Positions 44,301 to 53,086 of a DNA stretch of 64,000 nt are shown here, one piece after another (position 1 is the stretch's first letter; each line of letters opens with the position of its first letter). Location: the NCBI GenBank assembly GCA_035565775.1, contig DATMRW010000008.1, positions 1 through 64,000 on the forward strand, given 5' to 3'. The translations under genes and the position numbers were made by a program. The notes below the pieces were generated by a model. The model ran no database searches. It saw only the letters and a list, made by a program, of their open reading frames with translations, and was not told the DNA's origin. This DNA is from PRO6 sp035565775. Its GTDB lineage: Bacteria; Pseudomonadota; Alphaproteobacteria; Rhizobiales; Xanthobacteraceae.

Positions 44301-45779
44301 TCAGCCGGAAATCTCGCCGATCTGCGACATGAGATCCTGCACGAGACGGTCGAGAGCCGGACGATAGCGGCGACTGTCGACATCGATGCGGCGCAGGACC
44401 GGCGCCTCCTCGGCCATGAAGTAGCAGCGGAAGCGGCCCAGCCGGAGATTTTCCGGCGAGTTCTTGTCGGGCTCGAACCCGACGCGATAGCCGAGGATGT
44501 GATTGTCGGCGCGGAGATCACGAAGGTTGAAGCCCATCGTGTTCAGAACCGCCTGGATCGCATGGCCGGTGATATTGTAGCGGCCAAGGTAGAAGCGCAG
44601 CGTCCGCATGAACCCGAGCTCGATATAGTCGCGCATGCGGGTGACGTTGTAGAACTGCCAGACCGGATCATCGGCGGCGTTGTCGGTGCCGATGAACACA
44701 AAACCGGAATTGGCGATTGCCGATTCCACGCCGAGCTCGCCGCGGACCAGAATGCCGACATTGGCCGCCAGCAGGTCCTGCCCTTCGGTTGCACCGTCGA
44801 CCAGCGAAAACGCGACGGAGCGGGCGGGGCCGATGATGCCGTGAATCGGCTGATTGGCCCATGAACGGCTCGGCACGCCGCGGAATTCGTGATCACGGCG
44901 CACCGCGATGCCGAGCACCGCCCCGACGCCCGAGACCACGGCAACACCGGCGCCCTTCGCCACCTTGACGCGGGCATCGATCGGAATGAGCCGCGGCGAC
45001 TGCATACCCTCGCGCCAGTTCTTGATTGCGATTGAGGTCGTGCCGGGTCCTTCGACAACGGCGTGAGCACTCAGTTTCGTGGTGATGCCGGCCAGCGCCG
45101 CACAGACGGCATTGCCCGTCTGCTCGAGCGTGACGGTTGCCGACGCTCCGCTGCCGCCGCCGCCCGCAAAGGTGATCGTCGGAGAGGAAAGGTATAGGCC
45201 GCGATCGGTGAACGAAATCGCGGTCACCTTCCCACCCTGCACGGTTACCTTGTCGACCACGGCCGGCCGCACCGGGGAGCCGCCGGTGATTGTCGCGGTC
45301 GGCGCCGTTGCATAATCCTCGCCGCCGACGATCATCACGTCGCCGATACCGGCGACAAGCTGGTGGGTATAATCCGGCACGCCGAGCAGCCGCGGAATTG
45401 CGCCAAGATCCGGGCCGGCGCGCAGCAGGGCATAGAGGCCGGAACCGGCCCCCTCGTCGCCAAGAATGTTCGCGATCGTCTCCAGATCATCATCACCCTC
45501 AGCGATGCGGACGACGACAACCTTGGCCGAGATTTGGTTATCGCCGAGCTGCAGGTTCAGCAGGCGAATGGCATCGGGGATGGTGCCGGTCGTGCCGAGA
45601 GCGGTCAGCGATGCCCGGTCCGACGAGAACATGAGGACAGGCTGATCGAGCGGAAATTTCGCCTCATCGGCATCGGGCGCCGTGCCGACGAGGCCGACGA
45701 CGCTCATATCGCTGGCAACGACCGGACGCGGCTCGTTGTCGTCGCGCATAAAAGTCAGGCCAAAAACCGGTTCAGTCAT
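44301..45779 (-). CDS. FI: Tail sheath protein (FI-like)
   Basis: The contractile sheath subunit, 492 residues. It has the MSVVGLVGTAPDAD start, VMIVGGEDYATAPTATITGG (an Ig-like insertion domain of about residues 155-215), and the conserved sheath core from RSWANQPIHGIIGPARSV to NTMGFNLRDLRADNHILGYR. GGAGAAG lies 7 bases before ATG 45779. An intrinsic terminator precedes the gene. Confidence 0.93.
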   Translation of the reverse strand: MTEPVFGLTFMRDDNEPRPVVASDMSVVGLVGTAPDADEAKFPLDQPVLMFSSDRASLTALGTTGTIPDAIRLLNLQLGDNQISAKVVVVRIAEGDDDLETIANILGDEGAGSGLYALLRAGPDLGAIPRLLGVPDYTHQLVAGIGDVMIVGGEDYATAPTATITGGSPVRPAVVDKVTVQGGKVTAISFTDRGLYLSSPTITFAGGGGSGASATVTLEQTGNAVCAALAGITTKLSAHAVVEGPGTTSIAIKNWREGMQSPRLIPIDARVKVAKGAGVAVVSGVGAVLGIAVRRDHEFRGVPSRSWANQPIHGIIGPARSVAFSLVDGATEGQDLLAANVGILVRGELGVESAIANSGFVFIGTDNAADDPVWQFYNVTRMRDYIELGFMRTLRFYLGRYNITGHAIQAVLNTMGFNLRDLRADNHILGYRVGFEPDKNSPENLRLGRFRCYFMAEEAPVLRRIDVDSRRYRPALDRLVQDLMSQIGEISG

Positions 45780-45802
45780 TTGCTGCTTCTCCAAACAAAA
45801 AC

Positions 45803-45821
45803 GCCGCCCGAAATGGGCGGT
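45803..45821 (-). terminator. Intrinsic terminator inside the late operon, before the sheath gene
   Basis: A 7-bp stem (45803-45809 with 45815-45821, one G-T) and loop of 5, followed on the minus strand by TTTTTGTTTGG. It is 23 bases upstream of the sheath ATG and would stop leftward late transcription unless antiterminated. Confidence 0.78.
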
Positions 45822-45852
45822 GCTCGAGGGGCTTGGGGTAGTTACGAAAGGG

Positions 45853-46206
45853 CTATCGCGTGACGCCCTGGGCGATGGTGACGGTGCCTTCGACCGCGCG
45901 GATCACACGGCCGGTCGGCTGTTCGACGATAATGTCGTAGGCGTAGGCGGCGGGCGCGATGTCGCGCATCCGTGTGGCGGAAACTTCGACCCTGATGATT
46001 GCGGCTTCCTGGTCGACGAAGGAAAGGCCGTTGCCGATCGAGAGGTCGAGGGCGACGTTGACGCTGTCGGCCGGTTGCCGCAGTTGCATCCGCACCTTGA
46101 CGCCTTCCGGCATCGCGAGCACAGCGCCGGCGGCATCGCGCAGCGGGATCTCGTCTGAGGTCCACGTCGCGTTGTTCGCGGCGGAAAGGTCGAGATGGGT
46201 GGTCAT
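45853..46206 (-). CDS. Phage tail-region hypothetical protein, 117 aa
   Basis: A beta-rich soluble protein: MTTHLDLSAANNATWTSDEI, MPEGVKVRMQLRQPADSVNV, DQEAAIIRVEVSATRMRDI and TGRVIRAVEGTVTIAQGVTR. No family recognised; the pattern is like small structural domains of tail fibres. GAAGAG precedes ATG 46206. It is the last gene before the internal terminator. Confidence 0.75.
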   Translation of the reverse strand: MTTHLDLSAANNATWTSDEIPLRDAAGAVLAMPEGVKVRMQLRQPADSVNVALDLSIGNGLSFVDQEAAIIRVEVSATRMRDIAPAAYAYDIIVEQPTGRVIRAVEGTVTIAQGVTR

Positions 46207-46259
46207 GGACTCTTCAAATCCCGATAGCTACGCTCCCCCGAAAACCGGGAGGAGGAAGA

Positions 46260-46619
46260 ATGTCGAGCGGCGAAATTACGAAGTTGGAGATGGAGGTCCG
46301 GCGCCTTAGCGAAATCATCGGCGCAATGGGCAAGGTGCTCGAAACCCATCTCGAAGAAATGAAACCAGTCGGGCAAGGTATCAAAAATGCCCACTTCGCC
46401 TCTGCGGCAACCGTTGCAGCGGTCGTGATTGCCCTGGAGAAACGAGGCGCACTAGACCGAAAAGACGCCATTCGCGAGATCGACGGATTGACCTCGCGCC
46501 TTCATCCTACAGATCCTGAAGCTCCTACCGTTCTGTACGGCAACTTGGTCAATCAGATTCTGCGGCGCGAAGCTGAGGGCGGCCACACGATTGGCCGAGG
46601 CCTTCCATCGAATTTTTGA
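46260..46619 (+). CDS. Plus-strand moron within the tail module, 119 aa
   Basis: The protein has an N-terminal coiled coil (EITKLEMEVRRLSEIIGAMG), a hydrophobic/Ala-rich middle (FASAATVAAVVIALEKRGAL) and a polar end. A strong GGAGGAGGAAG ribosome site lies directly before ATG 46260. It runs against the late operon, and its 3' end overlaps by 71 bp a small minus-strand gene. No family known; such morons are often expressed from prophages. Confidence 0.72.
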   Translation: MSSGEITKLEMEVRRLSEIIGAMGKVLETHLEEMKPVGQGIKNAHFASAATVAAVVIALEKRGALDRKDAIREIDGLTSRLHPTDPEAPTVLYGNLVNQILRREAEGGHTIGRGLPSNF

Positions 46620-46716
46620 GGTCCCGCCGGGCCTTTTCGATCGCCTCGTCGAAGCCAGGTAGAACCTTGCTCGCATAATCCGCATGCGCCTGCGCCATTT
46701 CTTCTGCAAACGTCAT
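46549..46716 (-). CDS. Small phage protein, 55 aa
   Basis: A short frame starting MTFAEEMAQAHADYASKVLP, with GFDEAIEKARRDLKNSMEGL and a polar end. GAGGTGG precedes ATG 46716 and it begins 11 bases after the upstream gene stop, so it fits the operon. Mostly helical; function unknown. The final third overlaps the plus-strand moron. Confidence 0.6.
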   Translation of the reverse strand: MTFAEEMAQAHADYASKVLPGFDEAIEKARRDLKNSMEGLGQSCGRPQLRAAESD

Positions 46717-46727
46717 CGTGGCCACCT

Positions 46728-47189
46728 CTATTCGATGCCCGCACAGAGCCGGAAGAAGTCATCGACCTCGGCCGGCGACTTGCCTTCAAGATCGGCCAGC
46801 GCGAGGACCATCGCGTCGTTGCGATAGGCGACCGAGAAGCCGATCCATTTCATCGTGGCCGGGAATTGCTCGGCTTCCGGCAACTGGCTGATCAGCAGGT
46901 CGACCGACGCCGGCCGCGCGCCGGTCGCCAGCGCGTCCATCGCCTCCTGCTCGGTGATCCAGCCGACCAGCGCAAGACCAGTCAGGAGCTGGCGGCGCGA
47001 CACCTCCTGCGGCACCGGCAGCGGCTCGGTCGGCGGCGGCGAAAACTCCTCGCCGTCCCACGTCCAGCCGATCGACGCGGAGCCGGCCTCGACCAGCGTA
47101 TGCCCCGGCAACGTAAAGCCCGGTTCGGCAACGATGACATTGACGACGACGCCATCCTTGATGACGGCCATGTTCACGTGAGCGGTCAT
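46728..47189 (-). CDS. Probable tail fibre assembly protein, 153 aa
   Basis: The product starts MTAHVNMAVIKDGVVVNVIV, has GWTWDGEEFSPPPTEPLPVP (a typical short beta-domain plus Pro linker of fibre assembly proteins) and a helical C-terminus. Position directly after the fibre gene (start overlaps its stop by TGATG) supports a chaperone role. Assignment is from context and layout. Confidence 0.68.
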   Translation of the reverse strand: MTAHVNMAVIKDGVVVNVIVAEPGFTLPGHTLVEAGSASIGWTWDGEEFSPPPTEPLPVPQEVSRRQLLTGLALVGWITEQEAMDALATGARPASVDLLISQLPEAEQFPATMKWIGFSVAYRNDAMVLALADLEGKSPAEVDDFFRLCAGIE

Positions 47190-48673
47190 CAGATGATCCC
47201 CCAAATGCGCAGCTCGCCGCGAGCACCGTCGCCGCCTTTGGCTCCTGCCCTCGTCGCGCCACCGCCACCGGCTGGGGCGTAGCCATCTTCGCCATTCGTG
47301 GCGTCCTTGCCGGAACCGCCCTTTCCGCCGATCGAAGATGCCCCGCCAGCAAACATCGAGCTACCGGCGCCGCCGCCACCGCCACCACCGAAGACAGACA
47401 GTCCGCCCGCAGTCGCGTCGCTACTCGTGCTACCACCACCACCACCACCAAGAACAGATGCCGCACCGAGATAGCCGCCACCGTAAATGCTTTGCGGCGT
47501 TCCGCTCACGCCACCAAAAGGACCACCACCAACGCCATTGGTGGCTCCCGATGAGAAGATGCCACCGCCACCGCCGCCGGCGGTGGGGCCGGTGCCGGCG
47601 CCGCCACCACCAAAAACAGAAATTATCGATCCAAGTGTCGTGGTACCGCCGCTACCACCGGCAGCACCGCTGCTGGCCCCCGCACCGCCAGATCCGATTT
47701 GCACCGGAGTAGACGTTCCAGCGGAACCAAACACTGCATGACCGATCTCGAACGGAAGGCCAGAGCCGCCACCCCCACCACCGCCTCGGCTTCCGCCGCC
47801 ACTTCCACCACCGCCACCGCCACCCCAGGCCATCCCACCAAACCCACCGTAGCCCGGCGGCTTCACGAAGTTTCCGGACGCTGTGAACGTCTTGAAGAAC
47901 GCGTTGACGACGACGCTGTGAAACGCCGCGCCGGTGCACATGATCAGCCGGCACTCGCCGGGATACATGATGAACGAGGCGAGGCCGTCGATCGTCTCCG
48001 CACCGTCCGGATCGAGCGTGATGTCGCCGCTGCCGGAATTGCGGATATGGCAGTGCCAGCCGTCACCGAGACCGGCCGCCGCGGCAAAGGTCTGCGTGAA
48101 GGTCCCCGACGTGATGTCGATCAGCGTGCCGTTGTCGGCCTTGGCGAGCGCGGTGTTGGCCGTGCGCGCCGAGCGCGCCAGCGAGCCGATCGTCGAGATC
48201 GAGCGGCCGCTATCCTTGACCTTGTACGGACTGCCATCGAACAGCGGAATGTTGCCGTCCGTCGCCGTCACTGGCCCACGCACCGCTGTCAGCAGCGCCT
48301 CGGCCATGGGCCCGATCAGCGCCCGCTGTTCCGGCGTCAAGAACACCCGCGTCGCGGTCTCCGACACCTGATCGGCCCCGACGCCGCCACCAATAATGGC
48401 CGCGATCTTGTCCTCGGCCAACGCGATCAGGATCTGCAGGGTCTCGATCTGCGCCGTGATCGCGGCAACGTGCGGGCTCACATTTTCTTGAATAACCGCC
48501 AGCGCCTGCCCGGTGCCGGCGTCGATCAGCGCCTGAAACTCCGCCCGCTGCGCTTCGAGCTCGCGCAGGCGCTCGCCGCAGCTCACGGCGAAGGCATCCC
48601 ATGCCGCCTTGTTCAGCGGCATGTTCGGCGGCGCGGCGTAGTCGTTATCGGGCGACGGCAGATTCGACGGCAT
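47189..48673 (-). CDS. Glycine-rich tail fibre protein, 494 aa
   Basis: The N-terminal half is helical (CGERLRELEAQRAEFQALID, AAITAQIETLQILIALAED) followed by a beta region with SGSGDITLDPDGAETIDGL. The second half (about residues 270-480) is extremely Gly-rich with runs such as GGMAWGGGGGGGSGGGSRG, a polyglycine-helix sandwich of the kind that binds receptors at fibre tips. The end is RGELRIWGII. It starts 29 bases inside the preceding small gene. Confidence 0.85.
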   Translation of the reverse strand: MPSNLPSPDNDYAAPPNMPLNKAAWDAFAVSCGERLRELEAQRAEFQALIDAGTGQALAVIQENVSPHVAAITAQIETLQILIALAEDKIAAIIGGGVGADQVSETATRVFLTPEQRALIGPMAEALLTAVRGPVTATDGNIPLFDGSPYKVKDSGRSISTIGSLARSARTANTALAKADNGTLIDITSGTFTQTFAAAAGLGDGWHCHIRNSGSGDITLDPDGAETIDGLASFIMYPGECRLIMCTGAAFHSVVVNAFFKTFTASGNFVKPPGYGGFGGMAWGGGGGGGSGGGSRGGGGGGGSGLPFEIGHAVFGSAGTSTPVQIGSGGAGASSGAAGGSGGTTTLGSIISVFGGGGAGTGPTAGGGGGGIFSSGATNGVGGGPFGGVSGTPQSIYGGGYLGAASVLGGGGGGSTSSDATAGGLSVFGGGGGGGAGSSMFAGGASSIGGKGGSGKDATNGEDGYAPAGGGGATRAGAKGGDGARGELRIWGII

Positions 48674-48830
48674 CCGGATGCTCCGCAACGATACGATTGA
48701 GAAATGCGCCGCTCATCTCGTGCTGATCGAGCGGCAAGAACTTCAAGCCGCTGATCGTCACCGGCGCCTTGAGCACGACGTCGTATTGCAGTGCCGGCTC
48801 ATAGGCCGGCGCAGACGGACTTTCCGCCAT
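48645..48830 (-). CDS. Small fibre-region protein, 61 aa
   Basis: The protein starts MAESPSAPAYEPALQYDVVL with KAPVTISGLKFLPLDQHEMS following. It resembles short phage tail-adaptor domains (tail assembly T4-like), but no function can be assigned. It begins 15 bases after the upstream large fibre gene stop and overlaps the Gly-rich fibre gene. Confidence 0.7.
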   Translation of the reverse strand: MAESPSAPAYEPALQYDVVLKAPVTISGLKFLPLDQHEMSGAFLNRIVAEHPDAVESAVAR

Positions 48831-48845
48831 GGTGCATCTCCCTGT

Positions 48846-51167
48846 TTAGATCGCGTACATCGCCGCGTTCTGGATGAACGGCTGCAGGCAAACGTTGTCG
48901 GTTGTCGATTTGCCGATGTACCGCGCATTATTTGTCGACGGCACCGTGAACACGGAGCGGTAGGTGCGGCGGCTCGGCTTGTCGCGATCGACCGTCACCG
49001 TCGTTGCATCGGGCGAATATTCCGTCGTTCCGATCATCACCTTGTTTTGGAAGGTGTTGTTGTCGGGATAGAAGCTGTCGACGACGGTCTGCGTCACGAT
49101 CTGCGTTGTGTTGAAGCTCCAGCTCCGCACCTTCGAGATCGCCGTCATGTCGGAGCGCATTCGCATCGCGGCGCTGCGCGCGGTGCTGTCGAGCAAGAGC
49201 GCCGGCTGCAGGTCCGTCGTTCCGATGAAGGAGCAACGAAGCTGGGCCAGCGCCGGCTGGCCGTAGAGCGGGCTTTGATCAAGGGTCGGCGATGGATTGA
49301 GCGGCAGCCACTTGTCGGTGCCGACCGGCTTGATTTCCCAGTTCAGCGCAGTGCCCGGCGCCTCCCAGCCGCTGTAAAGCAACTGGATCTCGGTCATGCC
49401 GAGAGGACAGGTCAGCGGCGAGAACTCAACAACCGTCAGCGGGCTATCGAACTGCGCCGCGTTGATGCGGAAGGCGAAATCCTCGGTCGTGCTACCCTGC
49501 GCCCATGCGCCGTCCGTGCAGACGAACTTCGAGCCCTGCGCGAATTTGTTGTCCCTCACATATGCGAGCGCATGGTTGCCGACCGTCACCGTGAACCAGG
49601 CATATCGGCGCCCGGCGGTCAGCAGTGTCGGCGTGAACGGGAAACGGACCCAACCGGTCTTGAGCTGAGATTTGGTCAGCGTCGTCGACGCGATGACGTT
49701 CTTGAATTGCGGCCGCCCGCCAGAGTCGACCTCGCAGAACAACAGATGGACGTCGCCAGTCGAGCCAACGCGGGTGAAATAGAGGTCGATCGAGGTCATG
49801 ATCATCTGCTGCGAGTTCAGCAGCGTTTGACCGAAGATTGCGCCATTGAGGCCGAACTTGTGCGTGATGTAGGTCCAATAGGTCTCGGTCCAACTCTCGC
49901 GGATGACCTGCTGAACGGTATAGCTCTTGTGACCTTCCGACTGCGGATCGGCATTCCACGCAGCCGCATCGACGATGCGGTCCTCATGCATGTACTGAAT
50001 GCTGGTTTCCTTGGACAGGCCAGCCGAAACGTACTCGACACCGTTCACATTGAACGTTTCGCCGGGATGGACCTTGCCGATGTTGATCCATTCTTTGTTG
50101 TTTTCGCACACCGAAACCGATGGGCCGTAAGAGATCGAGCTCCGCGAGATCGTGTTCTGAATTGCTTCGATCTCGGTATGGACGACCTGAGAGATGTCCT
50201 CCGAGCCGTCATTCCCTTCGACGGCAATGCGCGTGACTTCCTGCCACTTCGGCAGGACCATCTTGTCGGTAATGCGCAGCTTGGGATCGGCGGGGTTCAG
50301 TAGCGAAAGCTGGCTGTCGACAATCTGCGCATAGGCATGCCGGCCGCCCTCGCGAATGCGGGCCAGCCAGCTCGGGTGCTGATCATCCCAATCCTTCTTG
50401 ATCAGGCACGGATCGTACCAGTAGGAGCGCGTCTCGTCGGGAACCGCTGCATCGCGTCGCATCGCGGCAATGTCGCGCTTCATCTCCTCGACGATCTCGG
50501 GCCGCGGGATCAGGCGCAACTGGTTGGTGATGAACGCGACGTCCGTCTCGAGCTGGGCCGTGCGCTGGCGAATGTCGGTCATGTCGCCTTCGAGCTGGGT
50601 GACGCGGCCCTCGATCTCATACAGCGTCTTCAGCCGCCACGTCTCGCCCGGCTCGATGGTGCCGATGCCGATCGTCGAAAGTTCGACGAAGGCAAGACAG
50701 CACTGATCGCCAGGCACGCTGGGCTTGATCGGTCCGGGCGACGGCAGGCCGTCCTGCACCACGATCTGAATGCGCAGCGCACTGGTTTTCGGCACCGCCT
50801 GCAGCACCGTCTCGCCGGTGTCGACGTCGGTCTCGATCAGGCGATTGTCGTGGACCGTCTCCTCAAAGCCGCGCACCAGCAGCGCGATCCATTTCCGGTC
50901 GCCGGTGACGAGCGGAAGCCACTGCTGCAGGTTGAGGTCGATCGCCTCGCCAGACGTGTATGCGCGATCATCGACAAACAGCGTGCCGGGATTGATCCGC
51001 AGCGTCACGGCGCTCGGCTGCGAGATTGTGAACCGCGACCAGTGGTGCGGATAGGCAATCGCGCCACCGATGATCGCCTGCGCGTCCTGCCGGGCAAAAG
51101 CGCCGATGTTCGAGAAGTCGGTCGCCTCGGAGACCTCATCCTCGTTGAAAATTACAGCTTTGGACAT
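48846..51167 (-). CDS. Large tail fibre/baseplate protein, 773 aa
   Basis: In the place of P2 gpH, between I and the terminal fibre. It begins MSKAVIFNEDEVSEATDFSN, has a beta domain (RINPGTLFVDDRAYTSGEAI), a heptad region (LEGDMTDIRQRTAQLETDVA, about 225-265) and several beta-sandwich-like stretches after residue 450 (DVHLLFCEVDSGGRPQFKNV). I recognise no enzymatic motif. Large tail proteins of similar make-up are seen in alphaproteobacterial phages. Confidence 0.78.
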   Translation of the reverse strand: MSKAVIFNEDEVSEATDFSNIGAFARQDAQAIIGGAIAYPHHWSRFTISQPSAVTLRINPGTLFVDDRAYTSGEAIDLNLQQWLPLVTGDRKWIALLVRGFEETVHDNRLIETDVDTGETVLQAVPKTSALRIQIVVQDGLPSPGPIKPSVPGDQCCLAFVELSTIGIGTIEPGETWRLKTLYEIEGRVTQLEGDMTDIRQRTAQLETDVAFITNQLRLIPRPEIVEEMKRDIAAMRRDAAVPDETRSYWYDPCLIKKDWDDQHPSWLARIREGGRHAYAQIVDSQLSLLNPADPKLRITDKMVLPKWQEVTRIAVEGNDGSEDISQVVHTEIEAIQNTISRSSISYGPSVSVCENNKEWINIGKVHPGETFNVNGVEYVSAGLSKETSIQYMHEDRIVDAAAWNADPQSEGHKSYTVQQVIRESWTETYWTYITHKFGLNGAIFGQTLLNSQQMIMTSIDLYFTRVGSTGDVHLLFCEVDSGGRPQFKNVIASTTLTKSQLKTGWVRFPFTPTLLTAGRRYAWFTVTVGNHALAYVRDNKFAQGSKFVCTDGAWAQGSTTEDFAFRINAAQFDSPLTVVEFSPLTCPLGMTEIQLLYSGWEAPGTALNWEIKPVGTDKWLPLNPSPTLDQSPLYGQPALAQLRCSFIGTTDLQPALLLDSTARSAAMRMRSDMTAISKVRSWSFNTTQIVTQTVVDSFYPDNNTFQNKVMIGTTEYSPDATTVTVDRDKPSRRTYRSVFTVPSTNNARYIGKSTTDNVCLQPFIQNAAMYAI

Positions 51168-51174
51168 TGAGACC

Positions 51175-51810
51175 TCAGAGTTTTGAGCGGTCGAGGTACT
51201 GACCAAGGTAGAAGCCGGCATCGAGCGGCGGCGCGTCGGTGAGCGTCAGCATCCGCTTGTGGCGGAAGTCGACGCGGATCTCGGTTTCCGGCGCCTTCGC
51301 CACCCGGAGCGAAATCAGAACTCGCTGGAATTTCTCGCGACTCGGCGTTTTCAGCCGTGCGCGGCCGATGACGCCGCGCCCCATCACGAACGACCGCTTT
51401 GGCGCGAATGTTTCGATATGCACGAGGTAGCGCGCGACGAAGGCCGGGTGGCCGATCGGCGTGCGGCCGAGAATGGCCCGCCCCATCACGAACCGCGTCG
51501 GGTGCGCGATGACGTCGAGCAACGTGCCGTCGACATAGGACAGGAACCGGGTTGAGCCGTCCCGCGTGCCTTTCAGCGTCGCCAGAACCGGCGCTTCGCC
51601 GACCATCTCGCGCTTGCGGTCAGTCGACCAGTCGTCAAACCACAGATCGACGCTTTCGTGCGCAGCCAGAAACGGCAGAAACTCTTCCGGCGTCTCGGCC
51701 GGGTCGACGATCACCCGGATCGGTACCGGCAGCTCGTCGGTCATCGCCTCCCCGAGCGCAATCTCGAACGGCGCCAGGTTGCGCGGGAGCAAGTTGGCGG
51801 CGGTTGTCAT
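51175..51810 (-). CDS. I: Phage tail protein I (baseplate)
   Basis: The 211-residue product has LLPRNLAPFEIALGEAM, VDPAETPEEFLPFLAAHESV, LWFDDWSTDRKREMVGEAP and HPAFVARYLVHIETFAP, close to the P2 gpI family. The ATG overlaps the upstream gene by ATGA. It lies before the fibre genes as in P2. Confidence 0.9.
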   Translation of the reverse strand: MTTAANLLPRNLAPFEIALGEAMTDELPVPIRVIVDPAETPEEFLPFLAAHESVDLWFDDWSTDRKREMVGEAPVLATLKGTRDGSTRFLSYVDGTLLDVIAHPTRFVMGRAILGRTPIGHPAFVARYLVHIETFAPKRSFVMGRGVIGRARLKTPSREKFQRVLISLRVAKAPETEIRVDFRHKRMLTLTDAPPLDAGFYLGQYLDRSKL

Positions 51811-52166
51811 TTGCGGAGCAACGCTCCGGACCAGTCCTCTTGAGCCTTTTCAAACGCAATAGCTACCTCGCCGTAACTCGGCGAGAAGCAAGGATGCTCA
51901 GCCATGTGGGAGCCATTTGAGGTAACTCGCAGCATCAATGCGATTCCAATCGCCATGCCGCGTTCGATATGGGTGGCGGTTGGCAACAACGCATCGATCA
52001 CATGCGTAATCACAAACACAGGCTCCGGCGAGGAAATCGCCTTATCGAACGCGAAAACTGCGGCCTCGCAAGCGACGAACATCGGATCGGTGACCAGAAC
52101 ATCTGCTGTGCCGAGCAACTCACATGCAAGTCGACGGCTCCAGTCCAAAAGTTCGCACCTGGTCAT
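51807..52166 (-). CDS. Uncharacterised protein inserted between J and I, 119 aa
   Basis: The sequence begins MTRCELLDWSRRLACELLGT, then VTDPMFVACEAAVFAFDKAI and GMAIGIALMLRVTSNGSHMA, ending in SYGEVAIAFEKAQEDWSGAL. It overlaps both neighbours by ATGA. P2 has no gene here. It is soluble and Cys-containing, with no recognised domain. Strict coupling suggests it is part of the tail module or a well-fitted insertion. Confidence 0.78.
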   Translation of the reverse strand: MTRCELLDWSRRLACELLGTADVLVTDPMFVACEAAVFAFDKAISSPEPVFVITHVIDALLPTATHIERGMAIGIALMLRVTSNGSHMAEHPCFSPSYGEVAIAFEKAQEDWSGALLRK

Positions 52167-53086
52167 CCCTGCACCTCTGCCGTTATCGTGACGCCGGTGC
52201 ACACCGGCACCGCATAGGGATCAGCCGGGATATCGGCCTCCGGCGCGATCACCCGCACCCGAATGACGTTGTCGCCGTAGGCGGCCCCGGCGATGGCCCA
52301 CACCGGCGCTTCGGCGCCGATCAGCGTCCGCTGCGCGATCGCGGCATCAACCCGCGCCCGCGCGTCGACAATCACGACGCTCGGATCGGGCCCCTGCGGC
52401 AGCGTCAGCACCAGCGAGACGCTATAGGTCGTCCGCACGGCCGGGATCACCGTCACTGCGGTCGCCTCCGGCTTGACGTCCGTCGCCGTCACCGCGTCAC
52501 GCACTGCCCGCACCTGCTCGGTAGTCGGCAGCGCGCCGCCCGGGCCGATGATCACAATGTCGGTGTCGCCGCGGCGGCCGTGGACCGCGCGGCCAATCAC
52601 TGCCGCGTCCAGCATTCCCGGCCAAGCGCTAAACGCCTCAAAGAGATAACGGTCGCGCGAGCCGGCCGACGGCCGATCGAAGGCCATCAGGTAACGGCGC
52701 AGGAGCTGCGTATCGCTTTCCATCACCGCCGGCGAGTTCGCCGTCGCCGGGATCACGACCAGCCGCTCGATGTTCACACGTGCCGCAACGTTGTCGAGAT
52801 TGGTGCCACGCGCCAGCGGCGCCAGCACGGCCCGCACGGCGTCATTGACGCGTGCCCGGTCGCGCAGGCGCAGATAACTCCACGCCTCGCCGGTGATCAT
52901 CGCCGGATCGGTTTCCAGCATCTCCACGTCGTAGGCCGGCAGCGTCGGATCGACCGCCCGCATGCGCTCCCAGGCCGCCTTGAAGCGGCTGACGAAGGCG
53001 GCGAACAGCGCCTCATAATCGAGCGGCTCGATCGCGTTCGGCGGCGGCACGCGCGAAAGATCGATCGTCGTCGGCGCGGTAATCAT
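52163..53086 (-). CDS. J: Baseplate assembly protein J
   Basis: The 307-residue product fits P2 gpJ / T4 gp6-type baseplate wedge: MITAPTTIDLSRVPPPNAIE, RARVNDAVRAVLAPLARGTN, LDNVAARVNIERLVVIPA and SAGSRDRYLFEAFSAWPGML. It starts on the last base of the W stop (TGATG). Confidence 0.93.
   Translation of the reverse strand: MITAPTTIDLSRVPPPNAIEPLDYEALFAAFVSRFKAAWERMRAVDPTLPAYDVEMLETDPAMITGEAWSYLRLRDRARVNDAVRAVLAPLARGTNLDNVAARVNIERLVVIPATANSPAVMESDTQLLRRYLMAFDRPSAGSRDRYLFEAFSAWPGMLDAAVIGRAVHGRRGDTDIVIIGPGGALPTTEQVRAVRDAVTATDVKPEATAVTVIPAVRTTYSVSLVLTLPQGPDPSVVIVDARARVDAAIAQRTLIGAEAPVWAIAGAAYGDNVIRVRVIAPEADIPADPYAVPVCTGVTITAEVQG

Noticed and set aside
47189..48000. Repeat array in the fibre gene as a separate repeat element
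   Set aside because: The irregular GGN runs simply encode polyglycine.
51904..52217. Plus-strand frames antisense to the 119-residue gene
   Set aside because: No ribosome site, and the minus-strand gene is fixed by ATGA overlaps on both sides.
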